Assembly (NCBI GenBank): GCA_947652115.1
Contig: OX393564.1
Span: forward strand, 2,209,870-2,273,869
Origin: Blastomussa wellsi
Taxonomy: Eukaryota; Cnidaria; Anthozoa; Scleractinia; Plerogyridae
Direction: 5' to 3'
DNA: 64,000 nt
Made by a program: the position numbers and the translations under genes. The notes under the pieces were generated by a model. The model did no database searches. It worked only from the letters and a program-made list of their open reading frames with translations, and was not told the origin of the DNA. Numbering within the stretch: the first letter of the stretch is position 1; the number at the start of each line of letters is the position of its first letter. This document shows, piece by piece, positions 24,701 to 35,673 of this stretch.

Positions 24701-27700
24701 TGGGTCAAACTACCTTCCTCATAACTTTTTTTTTTGGAAAACGCGAAAATTTGGGTCGGTTGGACGACGCTAAACTGAGCAAAGAAAGGAAATGGCCTTA
24801 GCTCTTTCCATAACATGAGCGGAACGATTTTATACTTTGTAAGTATTATAGATTGATTCAAATTTCGTCTTTACTTGGATTGCAGAGCTTGAACAAGAGC
24901 GGGAACAACGCCTCTTTGCTGTATCTCTGACCTCCAAGACTCTGAAATACAAAGCCACAAAATCACGTCATAATAAGTACAGTAACTCGGACGCCTGAAG
25001 ACGTCTTCCTCTGGTCACTCTCCAGATGAAGTATGAAATTCAGGATATGACATCGTGCCAATCAGAGCAAAGGAAATTTACACAATCAGCCAATCAGAAC
25101 ACGAGTAAAAACAGGTAGTTGGCGCCAAGTGTGGAAAAACATGCAAACAGCACTAAGCGCGGGAAAAACTTAATAGATGCCAAGCGCGGGAAAAAAGCGC
25201 GGGAAAAAACTTAACAGGCGCCAAGCGCGGGAAAAACTTAACCGACGCCTAGTGCGGGAGAAAAACCTAACTGATACCATGCGCGGGAAATAAACTTAAC
25301 TTAGCGCGGGAAAAACTTAACATGCGCCAAGCGCGGGAAAAAAACTTCACTGCTACCAAGCGCGCGAAAACTTTACAGGCACCAAGCGCGGGAAAAATTC
25401 TAACTGATACCAAGCGCGGGAAAAACCCTAACTGATACCAAGCATAGGAACAAACCTAACTGATACAAAGGCGGGAAAAACCCTAACTGATACCAAGCAT
25501 GGGAACAAACCTAACTGATACAAAGGCGGGAAAAACCCTAACTGATACCAAGCATGGGAACAAACCTAACTGATACAAAGCGCGGGAAAAACCCTAACTG
25601 ATACCAAGCATGGGAACAAACCTAACTGATACCGAGCGCGGGAAAAACCCTAACTGCTACCAAGCATGGGAACAAACCTAACTGATACAAAGGCGGGAAA
25701 AACCCTAACTGATACCAAGCATGGGAACAAACCTAACTGATACAAAGCGCGGGAAAAACCCTAACTGCTACCAAGCATGGGAACAAACCTAACTGATACA
25801 AAGCGCGGGAAAAACCCTAACTGATACCAAGCATGGGAACAAACCTAACTGATACCGAGCGCGGGAAAGACCCTAACTGCTACCAAGCATGGGAACAAAC
25901 CTAACTGATACCAAGCGCGGGAAAAACCCTAACTGATACCAAGCATGGGAACAAACCTAACTGATACCAAGCATGGGAACAAACCTAACTGATACCAAGC
26001 GCGGGAAAAACCCTAACTGATACCAAGCGCGGGAAAAACCCTAACTGATACCAAGCGCGGGAAAAACCCTAACTGATACCAAGCGCGGGAAAAACCCTAA
26101 CTGATACCAAGCATGGGAACAAACCTAACTGATACTAAGCATGGGAACAAACCTAACTGATACCGAGCGCGGGAAAAACCCTAACTGATACCAAGCATGG
26201 GAACAAACCTAACTGATACCGAGCACGGGAAAAACCCTAACTGATACCAAGCATGGGAACAAACCTAACTGATACCAAGCGCGGGAAAAACCCTAACTGA
26301 TACCAAGCATGGGAACAAACCTAACTGATACAAAGGCGGGAAAAACCCTAACTGATACCAAGCGCGGTAAAAAACCTAACTGATACCAAGCACAGGAGAA
26401 TGCGTGTACGCCAAGTAATAATTGTTTTTGGTTTTGTTGAAAAGCAAAACTTGAGCAAAGTCGGTACATCAAAGCGAAATTTGTTAATTTAATATCCAGT
26501 GTAAGTGGAAAACAAGTGTTTTACCTTCTGTCGCTAGGTTAGTGAGACACACTGCAGCATTGGCTTGGACCAGCGGTTTGGCATCATTCAAGAGAGTGAT
26601 CAGCGGATCAACACCCGCCTTGTCTACCACTTCACTATAACCAAATGAAAAGTCATTAGCACAACATACCTCGAGTTTGTGCATGCTGTAAATCATCCTC
26701 ACAATCGTTAGTTATCCTCAACGCCTTTCCTATTATTTCTCAAGTACTGTTCCACAAAACTACGAAAAGTCTCTTACCCACAATTTGTGTTGTTGGAGGA
26801 GGTGATATTCGCTAGTGCCAGGGCCGCTCCTTCCTTTACGTCGGGGTTGTCACTACTAAGAAGATTAATTAACGGGGGAATACCCTCTGCAAAAAAGAAT
26901 TGTGTGTAGTCCATTAACATGTCTAATCTATAGAAGATTAACTTGACAGGTGTTGCTTTTTCTCTGTGTTTGCCTTTATAGATAGAATTGACTGTGTTCT
27001 TGTCTATTGCCGATGTATGCCGATGGTCAAGAAAGTCAATATCTATTCAGTAACACATTCTCGTCCCCAGAGCCACTTATCCCTCTTAGCCGGCTGGGCC
27101 TGTGCACGAGGAACAAGTGGCTCTGGGGACACATGATTCGATTGGCTGAAATCAAACAAAAGGAGTCCAATCACATTAGTCGTTTGAAAATCCCAAATCA
27201 TTTATAGCACGTTTAAAACGGTAGATGTGATTGGACTCCCTTTGTTAGATTTAAGCCAATCAAATCATGTGTCCTCAGAGCCACTTGTTCCTCGTGCACA
27301 GGCCCAGCCGGCTAAGAAAGACAAGCGGCTCTGGGGACGAGAGTGTTCAGTAACAGCAAAACCAATCAAAAACTGCCAAGTTAAATAATTTTTCGATATC
27401 TTTAGTTGGTGTTTCCATTTTTCAGCCAATTCAAATCCAAGTTCGTCTAGGAGGCAGAAATGTCAAAATTTTTACAAGCTGATAAATCCAAAAACTGTCG
27501 TCGTCTCAGTGTATAATTGACTAACTAAAGAAGTTTGAAAGTGAAGAATGAACATCGCAGTTAATTTCTAATTGAAGCATTGAAATCAGGACTTCATTGG
27601 GATTCGAACCCGTGACCACACACCTCCGCGAATACCAGCGCGATGCTGTACCAACTAAGCTATGAAGGCACATATTAGGAGCTCCCAATGTATTCACAGA

Positions 27701-30700
27701 GGTCACAGGTTCAAACCGTTGAAGCCCCAAATTTTTTTTTTTCAGGCTTCTTCTTTCCAATTACTTCAATTGGAAATTCACTGTGATGATCAAACTAACA
27801 AGATAACAAGATAACAGCTTTTAACTCTTACCCAGTTTTCCAACCATGTCTCTGCTACTAAGATTTTCGGACATAACAGCCAGAGCTAATGACGCCGAGG
27901 ACTGGACACCAGGGTTCTAGAATTTTGGTGACGACATGAGAAGGTATGTTTGAGATGCGGTATTGCGGAATTCCTGGGTTCAAATTGTCTTCCCTGCTAG
28001 CACTAAGCAGGTTAAGCAAGTGGGTGGATTTGTATTCGGTGGCTTTATTTATAGCTCACTAGTCAGCCTCCTGCCAGTAAGGATTTTTAGCAAGTTTCTG
28101 TCCCATTTGCAAGACTTGATTGTTTATTTCAGCAAGGGCCAATGTATATCAATAACTACAATAACAACAATTTATATTTCGCTCGTTTAAAATTCCGAAA
28201 AAACATTTCCAACCTTAATTTAAAAACAGATACTAATTACTTTGTAAGTTATATGCCATTGAGCTGAAGAAGTAAACTATTAGCTCCCCAAGTAAATTAC
28301 ATTTCACTTTAAACAGAAAACAAAGGAGAATATTATTATTAACTGATAATCATCTTCAGTCCTTGTGATCACCTTATGAATGCCATGTCTTATTGTACAT
28401 GTAAAAAACTTACCTCTATTGCTAAGAGGGTTATCAATGTTTTCTCGCATTCTTGTTCATGAAATATCTTACGATTTTCACCTAAAAGGATTTAAGAATA
28501 AAAAGACTGGATATATGAGATATGCACGGTATTCAGGTACATAAAGGTGGCAAAAATATTCTAAAATGAAAAGAGAGCCTTACTTTAAAGAAACCATGTT
28601 AACATACGCTGTAAGTAGCCACAAAATAACAACTCTCGATTTCTCAAGTACAATACCGGTATCTCAAACCAATTTCCGTCTCCATTGGAGGTTTGAGAAT
28701 TCTTAACTCCACATAGTAACAGTATTTTACCGTTTTTAGCTGCCAGGGCAATGGCTTTGGCCTGAAAGAGGAGAAAAGAATAGAAATTGTATCAATTAAA
28801 TAATCATTTCGTCATGCCATATAATAATTTAATTATTCATGTACCTGATATATGATGCAAGCCCAACTTCGCGATGGCTCCCTGTTGTGAAACGGTTTCT
28901 TGCCAAATTTCAATTTAACGTACTGTATATTTAAATATGGCATAACATTACACAGTCATTTCAGTGCAAGGTATTCATCAGTGCCTAGCAGTAGCGAGAG
29001 GAGCCAACTTTCTATCTTACCGCATGCTGTTGAACCTCAGTGATAGTGGACTCGGCAGCAAACGCAAGTAGTTTCTGTAATCCTCCAGACGTTTGAATGA
29101 GCTAGGAGAAAACAATACAAATTTCATTATTCCATTGATGCGTGCACATAGAAAGTCCCCTGGTAGACGGTAATATTGTTTTATCACGTTACTTCGCTTT
29201 TTGATTGTCATGGTGTCAAAAAAAGAAAAAAAGAAATCTTCCTAAAAAGTTGATTCCATCATAACAATGTTTCACTTTGCTAACTGCATGCAAACACACT
29301 GTGACTCGATTGCGCATCAGCTAACAAGCTAAGCTTGTGTACCTTGGCATTTTTGATCACCTTTATGATATACCTGGTATATTTAACAAAAGACTACGAG
29401 CCCGAGTGTTCTATGAGCGAATAGTCAACAAGGCACAGCCGAGTTGACTATCGTTCATAGAAAACAAAGGCGAGTAGTCTAATTGTTTTAGCAGAAACTC
29501 TGATGGGTTACATTCCAAAAGCTACAATTTTAAGTATTTTTTGAGTCAAAAATCATGAAAAATCTTGCATTCAAAGAGCATCGCACGCGATCGTTTTCTA
29601 TGGGCGAATAGAAAACAGTGGGAGAACCAATCAGATTCACAGATTTCCAATAGAACACAGCTGAGTTTCTACTATTTAATTATATATAACGTAAAGTCTG
29701 TATATGAGCCTAGTGGCCCGTAGCATGTATTCTGAAGTGTCAGAGCTCTTCCCGCCCTAATCCGCTGAGGCCTCCTGAAGGGGATTAGAGCGAGAGAACA
29801 TCTGAAACTTCAGACAAACTAGCATGAAGCAACTAGGGGTATCTCTACTCCCCCCTGGATGGGATGCTAGTCCATTGCAGGGTTACCTACACCTGGGTGG
29901 ATAAAGGCACTACGAGTAAGCTTGGGAACAATATATAACACAACATAGTGTCCCAGCCTGCTGTACACAGGCACTACCCCGGACCGCTCAATCCGCAGGA
30001 GTCCAGCGCACTAACCATTAGGCCACTACGCTTCCCTCAAGATCATGCAAAAAATTAAACAAGGAATACTTTTTCTTATTGATACCTGCATGCTCTCTAG
30101 ATCCTGAAGGCAATTTGACAGGACCTGTAGCGCTTGCACATGTAAATCTTCATATTCCTATGCATAACAGATAACCACGCAATTAACGTTATCGTTTGGT
30201 CATTAAATGAAGGCTCTTCAAAATACAGCATTAAATATACAGTGCTACAACGCACTAAAACGTCTATAGAACGAGTTTCTTCAAGTATCGTAAAATCAGA
30301 ACCAAAGTAATTGCTTTTTTTATTGGTTTTACGACACTCAATTGAAAGTTGATCCATCGCTCTAATGCAAAACCAAAGCAATTCGCTAATATTACTCTCG
30401 CTAATTACTATAATTGCATAATATGTACTTAATTTTTCAATAGCCGTACTTTTATTACATTAATCCTTCCAGACAAATAAAGGCAGATGTTACTCTACCT
30501 TGTTTCCAACAAAATCAACAAGTTTTTCAAGTCCTTCCAGTTCTCGCAAGGCGGCTCTGTTGTCCGCTGTTAAAATGGAAGTGTAAATAATTGCAATTAA
30601 CAGTCAATATGTCTCTAGATGATAAAATTCCTAGTAGACAATTTCCAGTGATCGCACTTCACGAATCAATTTTTCAAAGGCAGTAATAAAATTGCAGTCT

Positions 30701-33700
30701 TTTTTATTCCAAATTTCACGAGTAAAATCAGAAGCGATAATGTCCTTCATGATTCGATAATTTTTGTGACAAATTGAAGCACAAAGCGTCTTAAACACCA
30801 TTCTCGCAATGATTTGAAAAGTACTACTTTTCTTGCAACTCGCAATGCAACATTTTGTTTCACTGCATGTTGCAAAATTGGCATGTAAAACAAGAAATAC
30901 TTTTAGACAATTGGCAATGCAACGTAAGTACAAATTGCAAATTGCAAAGAAAATCGGCTCATGTAACATAACGTTATATTCATGCAATCTCTGTCTACAA
31001 GAGCTGTAAGTATGAAAAGTGGTATCACAACCATCTGTTTGGTGAATTTACATCTTTTCTCTTCTCTATGCTATCAAATTCTTAGCTGTTTCTTGACAGG
31101 TATGAGTACAGCGAGCTGTGTTTGTCTACGCCAATAATAAAAGACTTCATTCTTCAGTATACAATGCGCTGACAAATCAGAATTCCGGAATACTGAATAG
31201 CATAGTTTCCCTTTACAGTACCAGAGGACATTCATTCTTTATTTCTGCCTGACTTCACTGATTTGATATTAATATTATAATTATGGTTTAGATATGCGTC
31301 TTATAACATCGTATGTTATCAAGCGAGCCTTCCTTCAGTAGAAAACATGCAGCTGTAGTAGAAGTATGTTGTAATCTCCAAGCTTTTTCGGCTCTCATAT
31401 AAATAGAATGCTTGTAGCTTTACCAGCTTTTTGGCTGGTTTTTACTTCTTCTCCATTCGCTTCAGTGATTTCTTCATACCGTCATTTCCAGCAAATTTAA
31501 TTTCAAACAATATGTTTTTACAGCGCGACGCGCCTAACTGTCGCCACCCAACAAACTTTTTTGACGAGGTTATAATTCGCCAATCAGAGAGCACAAATTT
31601 GTTTGAGCTGTCCCAGCTCCTAGGAATTTTCAAAGTTCCAGAACAAATGTCAAACTTCAAACTTCACTTGAGTCGAACCTTTATATGTATTCTTAATAAC
31701 AAAAGCTATTCAAAAAGGGAAACAAATCTGGGTTTGATCGAGTTATTTGAGAAATCGGACTTGCACTGTATAATCACAAACTACATATCAATTATATGTC
31801 CTAAATTAATGCTTTAATCATACTCAAGTTCAAGTTTATTGCACACTGTTTACAGAAAACTAAACATAAAACATCATTAAAGTTAAACATCCATAATACA
31901 TTTAAAATAAAGGAAATAATTACCGTCAAGTGTAATCTGTATCAAACTGTCTAATGCAAGTTGCTGTATAATGGCATACTCAGAGTCCAGTAAACCTAGA
32001 AGTGGTTGCAGTCCTAGAGGGAAAAAAAACATTAAATGTTTTTCTTTAGACTAAAGAAAAGCATTTCATGTTATTTGGCTCATATGTAAATGTTGTGAAA
32101 AGGTTTAGCCAAAAACTCTCAATCTGGAAAGGATAAAAATTCAAATATGGCTGACCAAAGGAAAAAATCTGTGGGGATCCCTGTGTGGGGATCTCATGAT
32201 ATACCAGTATAATTATACTTAACATCCTGAATGACTGCCCCAAAAGTGGCCACAATTTGCCAAAAGGGACTTTGTACATTGTACGATAATGTTTCCTACT
32301 ATACACCAGATAGGCAGGATTTTACATGGCCGTGCAGAGATATGAATTTTATCATTAACCACCCTTAATAATTTGACGGCCCAACCACGCCTGAGACCAT
32401 TAATGATTATACTCAGTTTCTATCTGGCCAGGAGAGTTGACAGGTGTACCATAGATGCACCTGTCTACACAAACTAAAGTTAATACAGAAAGAAGCAACA
32501 GGACTGAGTAAGACCAGAAACTCACCGTTATAGTCCCTAATTGCTGATCTGCTGTGATAATCTTGAACTAGCAATGAAATGGCTTCAACAGAGTTTTTCT
32601 GTAAAATAGAATAAATTAATTTTCACACATCTATCTAATGTCATTTACCTGCCTGGAAAATAAAGCAACAACAATTATTAAGAATGCACTGTCTTGTGAG
32701 TGACAAGAAACAACTCAAGAGAGATGCAATGGCATGCATCTCAAAGAAGAAGACCGCTGTGACCTGAGTGTTTGGGTCTCAGGTCAAAAGCCTGACGCGA
32801 GCAGCTACCTGACTCGACAAATGAATGGAAAACCCAGAGAAAGGAGCATGAGAATCAACAAGTTTCAGTAATATTTGAGGTACCTGCACATCACAGTCAG
32901 TAGATGATAGAAGCTTAATGATGGGCTCAATGCCTCCTTGTTCAAATATCTCCACTTTACAGGAAAACTCAGCTATCAAGGACAAAAACAAATAAATAAT
33001 GCAATAATTGCTCTATTTTTAGCTTCATGTCTAGCATTCATAATCATTGAAAATGTAAATTATAGAACATAAATTAAAATAAACACATTATATTTTAATA
33101 TGTAAATAAAATTTAGTGATTTGTCAATAAATTAAACTTACCAGCCATTGATGAAAGTGCCAAACTTGCAAATTCGTGACACAAAACATCCTCTGAATAA
33201 CAAAAACAACAATATGCAAATTTGTTTCTCTGAAATTTCCTTAATTAAATATTATTAATAATTGGGTGTGCTGGTGGATTTTCTAAAGTACACTCAAATA
33301 CATGCATGTTACAACACTGAAAGTTTCTTATGGTTTATTAATATTATAATAATTATACATTGCATTAAATTTGTATTTTCTCAATAAAATCAATGGCAAT
33401 ATTTTTTTAAAATTCTCATTTAACAGAGCTTACCCTCAGGTCCTAGCAATGTGATCAGTGGCTCAATACTGGATAACTTTCTAAGTTCTTTTTTAGCATT
33501 TGCTGAAAATCATAACAATTATAAATCACATCAATTTATTCTGATTTTTCAGAGGTTTGTCCAATACACATGATTCATAATGGGTCACCAATTGCAAAAG
33601 GGTGACGGATCGTGGTGTATGGTAATGACCCATCACTGGATGTCAGTTTGCACAAGACTTAGAAAATGTTGGTGTGACAAGCCAAGATAGTTGGTGACAA

Positions 33701-35454
33701 TCCATGACGGGTTGTAACAACCATGTGAATCGTCATGGAGCATCGCCCCTTTTGCAACACATTATGGATCAGGTGTACTGGATATGAATAAATTTTCAAT
33801 TTTATTACCAAAAATTTATTATGATTTCAGTAGATACTAACCATTCTGAGCCATGGTTCCAAGGCACATGGTGGCATTCCTTCGCACTACCTTATCTTCA
33901 GACAAAACCTGCTTCAACAAAGGCTCCAGCACTCCAAGATTCAACAGCTCTTGTCTGTTCTCATCACCTGCAGGCAAGAATTAATAAAAAGAGCTACATG
34001 TATAACTATGTTATTTTAGCTTGCTGAACTGTATAGTTACACTACAAGACAATAATTATTATTAGATAATTTGGTTTTATCAGCTGGGTTAATGTGTGAA
34101 TTGGCCACCGTAAAGAGATTCAAGAGCTGACGTTTTGAGTGTTAGACCTTTGTCGGAGCAAATCAAGGAATTGTGGGTCGTGTGTGGTTTATATACAGAA
34201 AGATGGAGTTACGCTATTGGTTGGTGCCTGGTTATGTGAAAAACAACAGAATAAATTAGTTGAATGAAAAGCGTTCGTTGATACCATGAGGATTAAGAGT
34301 GCCGATTTGAAAAAAAAATTTGTTCTAGAGTTTTGCGGCTTTCTGTGCTTCCTTTAAGATACAACTGCAAGCCATTTATTGAATTTACAAACCCATAATT
34401 ATATTACAGAACTGAATTGTACTTACAAGTAAGTTTGGTAATAGGACTAAGTGGAGTACAATTCAGTCCATGGGTAATTAACAAAATTGGACGACCACAA
34501 AGCAGGTGCTCGATTTGTTGATCACTAGTATATTACATCTATAGACAGAACTGGACTCCACTCAGGCCCTGTTCCCAAATTAATCAAAACTACTACATGT
34601 AGAACAAAATAACCAAATCCATTCAAAACATGTAGAAATGAACCACGCATGTCAAGAATTTTGTTATAGTTTTAATTAATACTATTAATAAAAAAATACC
34701 GATATATTGTAAATGCATGCATAGAAATTACGCCATGAGCTGAGCGAGGAAACTTACACTTCTCTGCAAACTTGTACAAGGCTTCACAAGCTGATTGAAG
34801 AACATGTTCCTCAGGAGAGTCTAACATCAAAACAACTGTATGAGGCTTCTTGCTAACGAGTTCCAGTGGGTCAAACTGATGACAAGATAATTAATCATTA
34901 ATCAGTCGGTTAATTAGAAATTAAAATTATAGTACATGTAGGGTTACTTTAGGGTTACTTTAGGGTTACTTTAGTACATGGCATCACAATTTCACTGAAC
35001 ACGGGAAATTACACGGGAAACAATTGATTGAAATAATGGAAACTAATTGAATCACGCCACTAAAAATCTAAACATCATGTGAAGGGAGGCAAGATAAGCT
35101 AGCAAATTTCTGAAAAAATTCACGGGAAAGCGTTCCATTCATTTCGGAATCCATAACATGCATTTAAGCTTACCTACCTTTGAATTCCTAAACAGAAGTT
35201 TGCCAAGCACGTGTACTTCCAGCGCGTTTGATTATAAAATATTTTGATCCAAATCAGCGTTTTAATTATCGATTTCGCTATTTCACCGTAAAAAGGGGGT
35301 GACTTTAGGTTTTCCATAACTTCAGAAAGTCAACTTCATAATTTTCGATCAGGTATAAAAATAAAATCGATAGATTTCACATGCACTTTTATGCAAAATT
35401 ACCCACCTCGTCTTTAGCGGGAGTTTCTGACTCTTTTGCTTTCTTCTTCCCCAT
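18752..35454 (-). CDS. ARMC3: Armadillo repeat-containing protein 3 (ARMC3), complete
   Basis: Exons, in gene order: 35454-35407, 34875-34758, 33967-33842, 33502-33434, 33192-33142, 32972-32884, 32598-32526, 32013-31924, 30566-30499, 30157-30086, 29101-29021, 28761-28731, 28481-28414, 27916-27832, 26886-26778, 26634-26525, 24941-24875, 24194-24122, 23142-23006, 22571-22403, 22279-22265, 21297-21197, 21000-20905, 20132-19929, 19812-19650, 19194-19102, 18862-18752. The lengths sum to 2,517 nt, in frame: 838 residues (human ARMC3 about 872). It starts MGKKKAKESETPAKDEFDPL. Armadillo repeats follow to about residue 520 (e.g. VVRRNATMCLGTMA, KEGAALALANITSSNNTN, VVQSKAGIAVAAFVCDAE). Then comes a charged linker and a C-terminal EDR1/transglutaminase-like domain (GIFYHRALLFKALADRI, SCSLVRGEYNRAWNEVML, SYIVDLMHIPGRLM). 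Family knowledge links ARMC3 to sperm flagella and cilia. The 15-nt exon at 22265-22279 is the least certain join. Divergent from SELENOK. Confidence 0.93.
19329..19560. repeat. Interspersed repeat starting AAAGGAGCTACGTCAT
   Basis: Shares GGATGGAGA.GATTGA.AC.GATTG and TTTTTCAAAATG with 42124-42300, and its AAAGGAGC end with 63255-63485. These are copies of one non-autonomous family. It lies in the last-but-one ARMC3 introns. Confidence 0.65.
20336..20530 (-). mobile_element. Repeat family 'CGTAAAGAGATTCAAGAGCTG', copy 1
   Basis: Reverse-oriented copy of an element also found at 34076-34200, 57239-57466, 61844-62019 and 63564-63807. It contains TTGGCCACCGTAAAGAGATT and a CCGACGCAGCACCACAG terminus. 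Located in an ARMC3 intron. Confidence 0.8.
20597..20745. mobile_element. Palindromic MITE
   Basis: TAGGCCATTTCCGAGTTC at the left and GAACTCGGAAATGGCCTA at the right are perfect inverted ends. Inner TTGAGCCTCTATTTCAA is also mirrored. ARMC3 intron. Confidence 0.85.
21519..21672. mobile_element. Palindromic MITE with ACGTGAC ends
   Basis: TAGAGTATTTTCACACACGTG and CATGTGAAAACACTCTA are inverted ends. The core has two CCAATATGG(C/T)CGCC-like blocks in opposite orientation. ARMC3 intron. Confidence 0.8.
21834..22209. repeat. Local direct duplication (two about 90-bp copies)
   Basis: 21834-21922 and 22122-22209 both read AAAACACAAA.AGGCCT...GATCGATCT...GTTCGCAAGTTTTGAGGCC, then CACGAAATTCCGAGCGTTCAG. 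It sits just 3' of the ARMC3 microexon on the genomic minus strand. Confidence 0.85.
23323..23635. mobile_element. MITE-like element, copy 2 (pair with 7411-7696)
   Basis: Almost identical to 7411-7696 over the first about 180 bp and the last about 100 bp, with about 50 additional bases near 23500 (CCGGAAAGAGCACACAACTT). ARMC3 intron. Confidence 0.85.
25140..26395. repeat. 28-bp minisatellite, about 45 units, many with E2F-consensus GCGGGAAA
   Basis: Two unit types, ACCAAGCGCGGGAAAAACCC + TAACTGAT (A) and ACCAAGCATGGGAACAAACC + TAACTGAT (B), each 28 bp, largely alternating as A-B dimers. The proximal edge (25140-25440) is more irregular. About two dozen units contain GCGGGAAA, which fits the E2F/DP consensus TTTSSCGC on the other strand. 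A units also contain CCCTAA, the telomere hexamer complement. It lies in the ARMC3 intron between exons 24875-24941 and 26525-26634. Confidence 0.95.
27056..27345. mobile_element. 290-bp palindromic MITE with 10-bp target-site duplication
   Basis: Flanked on both sides by TTCAGTAACA (27046-27055 and 27346-27355). Ends are inverted (ATTCTCGTCCCCAGAGCC / GGCTCTGGGGACGAGAGT). CCGGCTGGGCCTGTGCACGA and its inverse TCGTGCACAGGCCCAGCCGG lie inside. A 9-10 bp duplication suits a Mutator-like element; this is inference. Confidence 0.9.
27585..27775 (-). mobile_element. tRNA-derived SINE-like repeat
   Basis: On minus it carries a pol III A box TAGCTTAGTTGG and B box GGTTCGAATCC, followed by a second B-box-like GGTTTGAACC and an A-run. 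The acceptor stem pairs imperfectly (GCCTTCA / TGAAGTC). This suggests a tRNA-derived SINE, perhaps dimeric. ARMC3 intron. Confidence 0.7.
29398..30042. repeat. Two adjacent interspersed repeats in an ARMC3 intron
   Basis: 29398-29690 has GAGTGTTCTATGAGCGAATA and an inverse TCGTTCATAGAAAACA, typical of a foldback element. 29700-30042 is a separate GC-richer repeat (GGATGGGATGCTAGTCCATT, CCGCAGGAGTCCAGCGCACT). A related GATGGACTAGCACCCCACCC is near 16535. Non-coding. Confidence 0.5.
30630..31850. other. Unassigned AT-rich intron sequence of ARMC3
   Basis: Between ARMC3 exons 30499-30566 and 31924-32013. Short open frames occur on both strands (about 118 and 128 codons), but they lack codon bias, splice partners or recognisable domains. 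I see no gene in it. Confidence 0.5.
34076..34200 (+). mobile_element. Repeat family 'CGTAAAGAGATTCAAGAGCTG', partial copy 2
   Basis: GGTTTTATCAGCTGGGTTAA, then TTGGCCACCGTAAAGAGATT. Only one half of the element is present and it is diverged. ARMC3 intron. Confidence 0.7.
34936..34976. repeat. Short tandem repeat of TAGGGTTACTT
   Basis: Three to four copies of TAGGGTTACTT in an ARMC3 intron. Confidence 0.8.
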
Positions 35455-35673
35455 ATCTCTGGAAGTATTTTAACAGTTTTCCAGTCAAGTTAATAGCTTT
35501 CTTGCTGCAGATAAAGATATTTCAACTTTTACTACAAAAACAGCGCCATTTTCCAACCAAAACCACAGTTACCATAGTAATTGGACACCTTTGGGCTCAG
35601 TCTCCCACTTGATGTCACGAAAAAGAGGTTCGCCCCAAGCCTTGCGCAATCAAAATACAACTGATTCATCAAA
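35455..35673. promoter_or_regulatory. Bidirectional promoter of ARMC3 and SELENOK
   Basis: Only 219 bp separate the ARMC3 ATG (minus, 35452-35454) and the SELENOK ATG (plus, 35674-35676), so both 5' UTRs and core promoters must share it. No TATA box is evident. Confidence 0.8.
35568..35581. promoter_or_regulatory. RFX X-box-like palindrome
   Basis: GTTACCATAGTAAT is 13/14 to the symmetric X-box GTTRCCATRGYAAC. RFX factors drive ciliary genes in animals (established). It lies about 115 bp upstream of the ARMC3 start, which fits a cilium/sperm-flagellum gene. Confidence 0.65.

Noticed and set aside
25140..26395. CRISPR array
   Set aside because: The units are contiguous with no unique spacers, and the context is an animal intron.
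27585..27672. tRNA gene on the minus strand
   Set aside because: A and B boxes are good but the acceptor stem has a mismatch and the anticodon loop is ambiguous; a second B-box-like motif and A-run follow, so a SINE is more likely.
30631..30987. 118-codon minus-strand frame
   Set aside because: Inside an ARMC3 intron, with no recognisable domain and TTGCAAATTG-type low complexity.
31431..31817. 128-codon plus-strand frame and its 72-codon shadow
   Set aside because: ARMC3 intron, no domain, no promoter or splice partner; looks like repeat-derived sequence.
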